From an uncultured Collinsella sp. (lineage in GTDB: Bacteria; Actinomycetota; Coriobacteriia; Coriobacteriales; Coriobacteriaceae), in contig CAKUGT010000008.1 of the NCBI GenBank assembly GCA_934654795.1, positions 4,329-68,328 on the forward strand: a DNA stretch of 64,000 bases. Direction: 5' to 3'. A program made the position numbers and the translations under genes. Positions 57,704 to 64,000 of the stretch are shown here, piece after piece (the stretch's first letter is position 1; the number at the start of each line of letters is the position of its first letter). A model generated the notes under the pieces. The model saw nothing but the letters and a program-made list of their open reading frames with translations. It was not told the origin of the DNA and ran no database searches.

Positions 57704-59563
57704 TTACTGGGCGAATTGGCTGCGGTAGAGCTCGGCGTAGAAGCCACCTGCCGCGAGCAGTTCGTCGTGCGTGCCGCGCTCGATAATCTCGCCGTCTCGC
57801 ATGACCAGGATGCAGTCGGCGTTGCGGATCGTGCTCAGGCGGTGTGCCACGACAAAGCTCGTGCGGCCGGCCATGAGCTCATCGAATGCCGCCTGCACCT
57901 GTAGCTCGGTGCGGGTATCGATGCTCGAGGTTGCCTCGTCCAGCAGCAGAATCGCCGGGTCGGTGAGCATGACGCGCGCGATGCACAGCAGCTGCTTTTG
58001 GCCCTGGCTAAACGTGCCGCCGTCCTCGCCGATCACCGTGTCGTAGCCCTGCGGCAGCTGCACGATAAACTTGTGCGCGTGCGCGCGCTTGGCCGCCTCG
58101 ATAATCTGCTCGCGCGTGGCGTCGGGACAACCGTAGGCAATGTTCTGGGCCACCGTGCCCTCGAACAGCCAGGTGTCCTGCAGCACCATGCCAAAGGCGC
58201 GGCGCAGGCTCTCACGCGTGTAGTCACGCGAGGAATGCCCGTCGACCACGATGCGCCCGGCATCGATATCGTAAAAGCGCAGCAGCAGGTTGATGAGCGT
58301 CGTCTTGCCGCAGCCCGTGGGACCGACCAGGGCAAACCGCATGCCGGGTTTGGCATCGATGCAGATGTCCTGCAGCAGCTTGCGGTCGGGCACGTAGCTA
58401 AAGTCCACATGCTCAAAGGCGACCTCGCCCTTCGGAGCGGTGAGCTCAATGGCATCCACAGCGTCGGGCTCCTGCTCGCGTGCATCGAGCAGCGCGAACA
58501 TGCGACGGGCCGAGGCATAGGCCGTCTGGATCTGCGTGATGACGTTGGTGACCTCGTTGAACGGCTTGGTGTACTGGTTGGCGTAAGACAGGAAGATCTG
58601 CACGCCGCCCACCGTGAGCGCCGCGGGCACGCCCGTGATCACGCCCACGCAGCCGATCACGGCGACCACAGCGTAGATGATGTTGTTGATAAAGCGCGTG
58701 CCGGGGTTAGAGAGCGAACCCATAAACTGCGCGCGCTCGCCCGCCGTGTAGAGCTCGGCGTTGAGGGCATCGAAGCGCTGCTGCGCGTTCGGGCCATAGG
58801 CGAAAGCGTCCACGAGCTTTTGCTCGCCCACATACTCCTCGATATGACCGCCCAGCTGGCCCTGAATACGCTGCTGAGCCGTAAAGCTCTTGTTGGAGAG
58901 CTTGGCGATGGCGCCGGCCGCAAAGATGGATAGTGGTGTGACGAGCACCACCACGAGCGTCATGGTCAGGTTGATGGACAGCATAAACGCAAGCGTGCCC
59001 ACAATGGTGATGACGCCGGTAAAGAGCTGCGTGAAGCCCTGCAGCAGGCCGTCGCCCACCTGGTCGACGTCGTTGACCACGCGGCTCATGAGGTCGCCGT
59101 GGGCATGGCTGTCGATAAAGCTGAGCGGCATGCGGCTGAGCTTGTCGATGGCCTCCACGCGCATGTCGCGCACCGTCTCGTAGGACAGGCGGTTGACGCA
59201 GTAGCCCTGCAGCCACTGGAAGGCCGCAGCGCCAACCACGACGATCGCGAGCTTGGTGACGAGCGGCAGCAGCGCGTCAAAGTCCACCTGCCCGGTGGCG
59301 ACGATGAGGTCGATGCCCTCGCCGATGAGGATGGGCGTGTAGAGCTGCAAGATAACGGAGATGGCGGCACTCACAAACGAAGCCGCAAACGAGACGCGGT
59401 GCGGGCGAACATAGCCCAGCAGGCGGCGGGTCACCGCGCCCACGGGATAGCGCTCGGGATCACCGGGTTGGCGCGGGCCGTCGCCCAGGTCGTTGAGGTT
59501 ATCGTTGCCAGACACGTTGGCCGTCATCGTGGCGACCGAACCAGAGGAAGTATACGGATTCAT
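57704..59563 (-). CDS. Heterodimeric ABC exporter, canonical-site subunit (second pair)
   Basis: A 619-residue half-transporter. After a polar N-terminus of about 45 residues come six helices and the ATPase domain with consensus Walker A GPTGCGKTT, Walker B LLLDEATSS and H-loop VVAHRLST; the signature motif is FSQGQKQ. The start follows AAGGAGG and is immediately adjacent to the stop of the upstream gene. It forms the catalytic half of an exporter with the next gene. Confidence 0.92.
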   Translation of the reverse strand: MNPYTSSGSVATMTANVSGNDNLNDLGDGPRQPGDPERYPVGAVTRRLLGYVRPHRVSFAASFVSAAISVILQLYTPILIGEGIDLIVATGQVDFDALLPLVTKLAIVVVGAAAFQWLQGYCVNRLSYETVRDMRVEAIDKLSRMPLSFIDSHAHGDLMSRVVNDVDQVGDGLLQGFTQLFTGVITIVGTLAFMLSINLTMTLVVVLVTPLSIFAAGAIAKLSNKSFTAQQRIQGQLGGHIEEYVGEQKLVDAFAYGPNAQQRFDALNAELYTAGERAQFMGSLSNPGTRFINNIIYAVVAVIGCVGVITGVPAALTVGGVQIFLSYANQYTKPFNEVTNVITQIQTAYASARRMFALLDAREQEPDAVDAIELTAPKGEVAFEHVDFSYVPDRKLLQDICIDAKPGMRFALVGPTGCGKTTLINLLLRFYDIDAGRIVVDGHSSRDYTRESLRRAFGMVLQDTWLFEGTVAQNIAYGCPDATREQIIEAAKRAHAHKFIVQLPQGYDTVIGEDGGTFSQGQKQLLCIARVMLTDPAILLLDEATSSIDTRTELQVQAAFDELMAGRTSFVVAHRLSTIRNADCILVMRDGEIIERGTHDELLAAGGFYAELYRSQFAQ

Positions 59564-61417
59564 CTAGCAGCCCTCCTTTGCGCAGACGGATGCGGGGGCG
59601 GTTGGGGCGGACGCGGGCGTCGCACTCCCCTGCTGGCCCTCGAGCTCCTCGCGACGAAGCTGCGACTGGCAGATCTCGCGGTAGAGCTGGCAGCTTGCGT
59701 ACAGCTCGTCATGCGTGCCCAGGCCCGCGACCGAGCCGTGGTCGAGCACGCAGATCATGTCGGCATCGCGCACAGTCGAGACGCGCTGGCTCACGATGAC
59801 CGTGGTAAGCGGGAGCCCGCCCTCGGCGGCACCGCGCGCGCTGCGCTCGCGAATGGCGTGGCGAAGTGCTGCGTCGGTCTTAAAGTCGAGCGCCGAGGCG
59901 GAATCGTCCATAATCAGGATCTGCGGCGAACCGACCAGGGCGCGCGCGATGGTCAGGCGCTGACGCTGACCGCCGCTGAAATTCTTGCCGCCCGCCTCGA
60001 CCGGGGCATCCAAGCCCTGCGGCTTGTTGCGCACGAACTCGCTGGCCTGCGCCATATCGAGCGCCGCCCAGAGCTCTTCATCGGTCGCGGACTCGTCGCG
60101 CCAGGTCAGGTTGCTGCGGATGGTGCCGCTCACCAGCGATGCGCGCTGTGGGACGGTCGCGACCACATGGCGCAGTTGGTCGAGCGGCCAGGTGCGCACG
60201 TCGGCACCCATTACGCTTACGCTGCCGACACCCGCATCGTACAGGCGCGGGATGAGCGAGACGAGCGTCGACTTGCCGCTGCCCGTGCCGCCGATAATGC
60301 CGAGCGTTTTGCCCAGTGGCAGCTCCAAAGTCACGTCATCAACGGCGTTGGCCGCGCCCGCGCCAAAGGAGAAGCTCGCATGGCTCAAGCTCAGCGCGGG
60401 GACCGAAGCGGTGTCGCCCGCCGCGTTCGGCTCGGGCAGGGCGACCGGCTGGTTGCCCTCGTCGGTGATGCTCGGCACGCAATTGAGTACCTCGTTGATA
60501 CGCGACGCGCTGGCGCTCGCCTTGGTAAAGACCACAACCAGGTTGGCCACGTAGACGATGGAGGTGAGGGTCTGCGTCATGTAGTTCACAAACGCCATGA
60601 CCTGACCCTGCGTGAGCTCGCCCACGTTGACCTGGATGCCGCCGACCCACAGGATGGCGCACACACCCAGGTTCATCACTAGAAACGTGACGGGGTTGAG
60701 AATCGACGAGAGCTTGCCCACCGCGATGGCGACATTCGCCTGATTGTCGGCCGCCTGTGCAAAGCGCTCGCGCTCGTGGTCCTCGCGCACAAAAGCACGA
60801 ACCACGCGGGCGCCCGAAAGACCCTCGCGGCAGATAAGCGCGATGCGATCGAGCTTTGCCTGCAACTGTTTGTAGTACGGAATGCAGCGCGCCATAACAA
60901 ACCAAAACACCAGGCCGATGGCGGGCGTGCAGATCAAAAAGATGATGCCGAGCTTAAGGTCGATGGCAAGGGCCGCGACCATGGAGCCCACGGCCAGGAA
61001 GGGCCAACGGATGAGCATGCGCACGCCCAGCGCCACGGCCAGCTGCACCTGGTTGACGTCGTTGGTAATGCGCGTGATGAGCGACGGCGTGCCAAAGCGG
61101 TCGAGTTCGGCATAGCTCAGTTTGTTGATGTGCTCGTAGAGCGCGCCGCGAATGTCGGTGCCCATGCCCTGCGAGGTGAGCGCCGCCATCTTTTGGCAGA
61201 CGAGCGTAAACGAGATGCCGATTACAGCCATGGCGGCGAGCACCGCGCCGTAACGGACGACGGCGTTGACATCGTGTGCGCCGATGCCCTTATCGATCAT
61301 CTGGGCAATCACCAGCGGCGTAAGCAGGTCAAAGATCACTTCGATCAGCTTGCACGCAGGGCCAATCACCATATACCGGCGAAACTTACCACCAAAACGC
61401 CTGAGCAGCTCAATCAT
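59564..61417 (-). CDS. Heterodimeric ABC exporter, degenerate-site subunit (second pair)
   Basis: A 617-residue half-transporter. Walker A is normal (GGTGSGKST), but Walker B ends IMDDSASALD with Asp for the catalytic Glu, and the H-loop is VSQRVST with Gln for His, as in other heterodimeric exporters. The signature NFSGGQRQ is kept. The C-terminus has an Ala/Pro/Thr-rich tail with Cys residues (ASVCAKEGC). The ATG preceded by AGGGAGCGCC at a long spacing was chosen. Upstream partner of the gene at 57704. Confidence 0.9.
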   Translation of the reverse strand: MIELLRRFGGKFRRYMVIGPACKLIEVIFDLLTPLVIAQMIDKGIGAHDVNAVVRYGAVLAAMAVIGISFTLVCQKMAALTSQGMGTDIRGALYEHINKLSYAELDRFGTPSLITRITNDVNQVQLAVALGVRMLIRWPFLAVGSMVAALAIDLKLGIIFLICTPAIGLVFWFVMARCIPYYKQLQAKLDRIALICREGLSGARVVRAFVREDHERERFAQAADNQANVAIAVGKLSSILNPVTFLVMNLGVCAILWVGGIQVNVGELTQGQVMAFVNYMTQTLTSIVYVANLVVVFTKASASASRINEVLNCVPSITDEGNQPVALPEPNAAGDTASVPALSLSHASFSFGAGAANAVDDVTLELPLGKTLGIIGGTGSGKSTLVSLIPRLYDAGVGSVSVMGADVRTWPLDQLRHVVATVPQRASLVSGTIRSNLTWRDESATDEELWAALDMAQASEFVRNKPQGLDAPVEAGGKNFSGGQRQRLTIARALVGSPQILIMDDSASALDFKTDAALRHAIRERSARGAAEGGLPLTTVIVSQRVSTVRDADMICVLDHGSVAGLGTHDELYASCQLYREICQSQLRREELEGQQGSATPASAPTAPASVCAKEGC

Positions 61418-61632
61418 AAAAAGGCGCTCCCTATCATCATTCACACTCAATTCGAACCATGATAGTACGGTGAGCCCAAAAGAAGCGTAAACAACTCGTC
61501 ATTTCTAATGGGATTCGGTTTCCAAAGAAGCGGAAAGGCACGCGCACACCCAGCCAGTGTCGGGTCGACCGCTTGGTATACTTACATTAGTGCTACCAAG
61601 TTAGTCGCCGACCCTTGAAATGAGGTGCCGAG

Positions 61633-62664
61633 ATGAACGACATTCTCGCAAGAAGAGCAAGACGAGCAACCGTGGGCATCGCCCTTTCCGCGGCACTTGT
61701 CGCGGGAATCGCCCCCGTAACGGCGATGGCGGCGGAAACCAGTTCCCCCACCGGTGCAGTTGCCCTGCAGACGGAAGATGCGGCCGCCGCAAAAGAAAAA
61801 GCGTATGCAGCCATGCAGGAAGCGCTCAAAAACCTCGAGGCCGCAAAAGACGCCGCAAGTCCCGAGAAAATTGCGAGATTCAATGATGACATTGCCCGTT
61901 TTCAAGAGCTCCGCGACAAGATGGTGGCGCAAGCCGCCGAATTGAGGGATTCCCTTCCCGCCATGCAAGCGGACGTCGATGCAGCCCAAGCCAGATACAA
62001 CGAGGCCATCAACCGGGTAAGCGAGCTCCAGGCAAAATTAGACAAGAAACTTGAGGCGCTTAAGGCACTCGAAGCACTCGGCGACGAGGAGCTTGTCGAA
62101 ACTACTAAACAGCAAATAAAGCAGTTGCGCAGTGAAATCGTAACGGCAAAAGCGCAAGAAGACTCTTGCAAAACGGGGCTCCGCGAGCGCCACGACGGCC
62201 TCAAAAGGCAGGAAAGACAAGTTAATGACTGTGAACGTGCTGCAGAGAAGTATAAAGCCCATACCGACCAGTTCATAGCCTGGCGAGATGCGCTCCTCGA
62301 CAATTTGAAAAAAGCGCAAACGGCTTATGACGACGCCTGCAAGGCATACGAAGAGGCAGAGGCCGCGGCAGACAAGGCCACCTCGCCCGAGATAACGCAA
62401 CCGGCCGAGACAACGCCTCCCTCCGGCTCGACGCAACCGGCCGAGACGGCACAGCCCGCCGGCTCGCCCGCGACCGGCAAAGACGCCGCACCGAGCTCCG
62501 CCAAGCAGGCGAACACGAGCAGCGGCAAGCAAGCAAATACGACCGCCGGCAAGCTCGCAAACACAGGCGACGCAGCACCGAGCGCAATCGCGCTAGCAGG
62601 AATCGCCGCCATGGGACTCGGAATAACCGCCGCAGCCACCCACCGCATCAAGTACTCAAAATAG
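61633..62664 (+). CDS. Coiled-coil surface protein with LANTG sorting signal
   Basis: A 343-residue exported protein. Signal peptide at 1-34 (RRATVGIALSAALVAG...AMAA). Residues 50-240 are Ala/Glu/Lys/Gln-rich and form long coiled coils (RFNDDIARFQELRDKMVAQA). A Pro/Thr-rich wall-spanning linker (SGSTQPAETAQPAGSPAT) is followed by three QANT/LANT-type repeats ending in LANTG (308-312), a helix and a short basic tail. It is likely wall-anchored by sortase. The ribosome site is GAGGTGCCG, with TATACT at 61577. Confidence 0.82.
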   Translation: MNDILARRARRATVGIALSAALVAGIAPVTAMAAETSSPTGAVALQTEDAAAAKEKAYAAMQEALKNLEAAKDAASPEKIARFNDDIARFQELRDKMVAQAAELRDSLPAMQADVDAAQARYNEAINRVSELQAKLDKKLEALKALEALGDEELVETTKQQIKQLRSEIVTAKAQEDSCKTGLRERHDGLKRQERQVNDCERAAEKYKAHTDQFIAWRDALLDNLKKAQTAYDDACKAYEEAEAAADKATSPEITQPAETTPPSGSTQPAETAQPAGSPATGKDAAPSSAKQANTSSGKQANTTAGKLANTGDAAPSAIALAGIAAMGLGITAAATHRIKYSK

Positions 62665-62708
62665 CCACCAGAACAATATCGCCTTCGCCAATCACGAACC
62701 CAGAAACT

Positions 62709-62753
62709 AAAGAGGCCCGTTTCTCCAACCAAACCGGGGAAACGGGCCTCTTT
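62709..62753. terminator. Terminator after the coiled-coil protein gene
   Basis: AAAGAGGCCCGTTTC and GAAACGGGCCTCTTT are perfect 15-bp arms with a 15-base loop. It ends in TTT on both strands, so it can act either way. Confidence 0.88.
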
Positions 62754-63003
62754 AACTGCAAAATTCAAGCAACAGCACCGCCACCTCTTGAACCACGCAG
62801 CCGCCGATGCCCATGCAACACCAGCAAACAGCATTCCATAAGGGATAGATTAAATTCAGATAAATGCGCCTCTACGGGTGATTTTTGGACGACGGGGTCC
62901 GGGAGGCGGCGAGGTATTTGGTAGTCGAGCGATCCCGCAGGCGAAGCCGAGGACCAGCGAGACACCAAACGCCCTGCCGGCTCTCGCGGGTTGCCGCGGC
63001 ACC

Positions 63004-63127
63004 AAAAAGCGCCTGCGCGCTCGATGGATTCGGATGCCCGACAGAGGCTCCTTATGGCTGCTTCCTTCCGGACCTGACCAGATTCGGAACATTTCGTCAT
63101 CCGAACCCATCGAACGCGCTAGGCGCT
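63004..63127 (-). ncRNA. ffs: Signal recognition particle RNA (small bacterial type)
   Basis: On the minus strand the conserved core GGTCAGGTCCGGAAGGAAGC followed by AGCC (about 63058-63080) is the SRP RNA apical loop bound by Ffh. The flanks GATGGGTTCGGATGACG and CATCCGAATCCATC pair, and the pairing continues into AGCGCC...GGCGCT at the base, giving a single long hairpin of about 120 nt. The transcript ends in TTTTT at 63004-63008. The 250 bp to the left show no gene. Confidence 0.93.
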
Positions 63128-63133
63128 CGGTAT

Positions 63134-63162
63134 ATCTTACCCGCTCCCGCCCAGCAGGGCAA
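63134..63162 (-). promoter_or_regulatory. Promoter of the SRP RNA gene
   Basis: TTGCCC (-35, 63157-63162) and TAAGAT (-10, 63134-63139) are 17 bp apart, and the expected start falls at about 63127, exactly at the 5' end of the paired RNA. Confidence 0.75.
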
Positions 63163-63196
63163 GTGGGGCGAACCCATCGGATGGATTCGCCCCACT
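63162..63196 (-). terminator. Hairpin after the pilin-like gene
   Basis: AGTGGGGCGAA / TTCGCCCCACT is a perfect 11-bp stem, just past the stop codon of the pilin-like gene. It shares its left end with the SRP RNA -35 box. No strong T tract. Confidence 0.65.
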
Positions 63197-63207
63197 CGTG
63201 CACATCG

Positions 63208-64000
63208 CTAGCGGCGCCTGCGGTACAGGGCCGCGCCGCCCGCGACGGCCAGCGCGCCGATGCCGGCCATGGCAGCAAGTGCCGCCACCGGCAGGCTGCG
63301 GTCGCCGGTGTCGGGCATGCCGCCCTTGGAGCCGCCGCTGCCGGAGCCGCTATCGGAACCGCCGCCCGAGCCGCCGCCCGGCGTGCCGGGGTTCTCGGGG
63401 GTGCCGGGGGTCCCGGGCTCCTCGACGTAGCTGTTGGTGAAGACCGGCGGCAGGCCGGCGTCGCCCTCGTAGGAGACCTTCGCCGACAGGTAGCCCGTCT
63501 TGGAGCCGTCTGCCGCCTCGTCGCTCACCGTGACGACGATCTTGTGCACGGCCCTGTCGTAGGTCACGTGCGCCTGGCCGTCGTCGACCTCGCTCACCGT
63601 GAAGGTGTAGGTGCCGGCCTGCTTGAAGGTCAGCGCGTCGAACGCGACGCTGCCGTCGGCGGCGTTCCTGGCGGTCGACATGACCTTGCCGTCCCGGCCC
63701 TTGAGCACGAAGCCGAACTGCCCCGCCTTGAGCTCGGCGCCCTCGAGCACCTTGGCGGCGCCCAGCTTGAGGGTGACGGGCGCGGCCTCGTAGCCGTTGG
63801 TGAACGTCACCGAGTCATCGCCCGCGGGGTTGCCCTCGGCGTCCGCGAGCTCGTGCTTGACGGCGAGCGTGCCGTTGCCGGCATCGGTGACCGTCGTGCG
63901 CACGCGGTACGTCGCCCTGTCGTAGGTCACGCCGCCCGCCGTGCCGGTGACCTCGCGCAGCTCGTAGCTGTGCGTGCCGGGCGCGGTGTAGGTGACCGGG
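63208..64000 (-). CDS. Sortase-anchored surface protein with pilin-type isopeptide domains, C-terminal part
   Basis: Partial; continues past the right edge. About 264 residues are visible. At least two FctA/Spy0128-type pilin isopeptide-linkage domains can be seen: VTLKLGAAKVLEGAELKAGQF, then YTFTVSEVDDGQAHVTYDRAVHKIVV, and an earlier repeat ending VTYDRATYRVRTTV. A Gly/Ser/Pro linker leads to the sorting motif MPDTG, a hydrophobic helix and an RRRR tail. It looks like a wall-anchored pilin or adhesin. Codon use is even more GC-rich than its neighbours. Confidence 0.85.
   Translation of the reverse strand, partial: PVTYTAPGTHSYELREVTGTAGGVTYDRATYRVRTTVTDAGNGTLAVKHELADAEGNPAGDDSVTFTNGYEAAPVTLKLGAAKVLEGAELKAGQFGFVLKGRDGKVMSTARNAADGSVAFDALTFKQAGTYTFTVSEVDDGQAHVTYDRAVHKIVVTVSDEAADGSKTGYLSAKVSYEGDAGLPPVFTNSYVEEPGTPGTPENPGTPGGGSGGGSDSGSGSGGSKGGMPDTGDRSLPVAALAAMAGIGALAVAGGAALYRRRR

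Noticed and set aside
62856..63278. A protein-coding gene across the SRP RNA region on the minus strand
   Set aside because: The frame overlaps a very clear SRP RNA with its own promoter; the predicted product has no recognisable features.

Overview
The window looks like a chromosomal segment of a gut Coriobacteriia actinobacterium, most probably Collinsella. This is inferred from the high-GC codon use, the strong AGGAGG-type ribosome sites, a Tat-type lipoprotein, sortase-anchored surface proteins with LANTG/MPDTG motifs, many PTS genes and very little intergenic DNA apart from dispersed palindromes. No replication or mobilisation genes, insertion sequences, tRNAs, 5S/16S/23S rRNA or CRISPR arrays were recognised.

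Layout. Positions 1-3800 hold the start of a Tat lipoprotein, an aldose-epimerase-like protein, a membrane-anchored protein of unknown role and an AAA_14/DUF4143 ATPase. Positions 4020-9870 form the most interesting locus. It encodes a MerR/GyrI-like regulator, a UbiX flavin prenyltransferase, a UbiD (hydroxyarylic acid) decarboxylase, an SLC13-type anion transporter, and a fusion of an LpdD-like prenylated-flavin chaperone with a type-1 IPP-isomerase/Nudix domain. The promoters of the transporter and of the fusion gene share one 26-bp dyad operator with a MerR-like 19-bp promoter spacer. I infer an aromatic-acid uptake and decarboxylation regulon with its own prenyl-FMN supply.

Positions 10000-13060 hold an MFS exporter, a low-molecular-weight phosphatase, a TIGR04076-like protein and a pyridoxamine kinase. 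Positions 13540-17860 are a MarR-regulated heterodimeric ABC exporter. Positions 18176-22600 are a LysR / short-chain dehydrogenase / OFA-type MFS / Gfo-Idh-MocA cluster, followed by tex. Positions 25570-30722 are an ascorbate-type PTS (EIIA, EIIB, EIIC) with two near-duplicate transaldolases and a divergent DeoR regulator. Positions 30768-40211 are a metabolic insert starting at a truncated HAD pseudogene: esterase, aldo/keto reductase, mannose-family PTS IIABCD, class II aldolase and MFS on the minus strand, with RpiR and HAD genes divergent.

Positions 40665-49088 hold RlmKL (its RlmL half looks degenerate), a KdpDE-like two-component system with a Kup potassium transporter and a 56-residue membrane protein, and a nitroreductase. 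Positions 49303-51603 encode an LTA-synthase-like enzyme. Positions 51623-56809 are a roughly symmetric cassette in which a 1,359-residue sortase-anchored surface protein is bracketed by 61-bp tandem arrays and then by long hairpins. The rest holds a flavodoxin-like gene, a second ABC heterodimer, a coiled-coil LANTG surface protein, the SRP RNA with a clear promoter, and the 3' end of a pilin-like isopeptide-domain protein.

A recurring theme is large intergenic hairpins of several families, mostly at convergent gene ends. Several probably act as two-way terminators.
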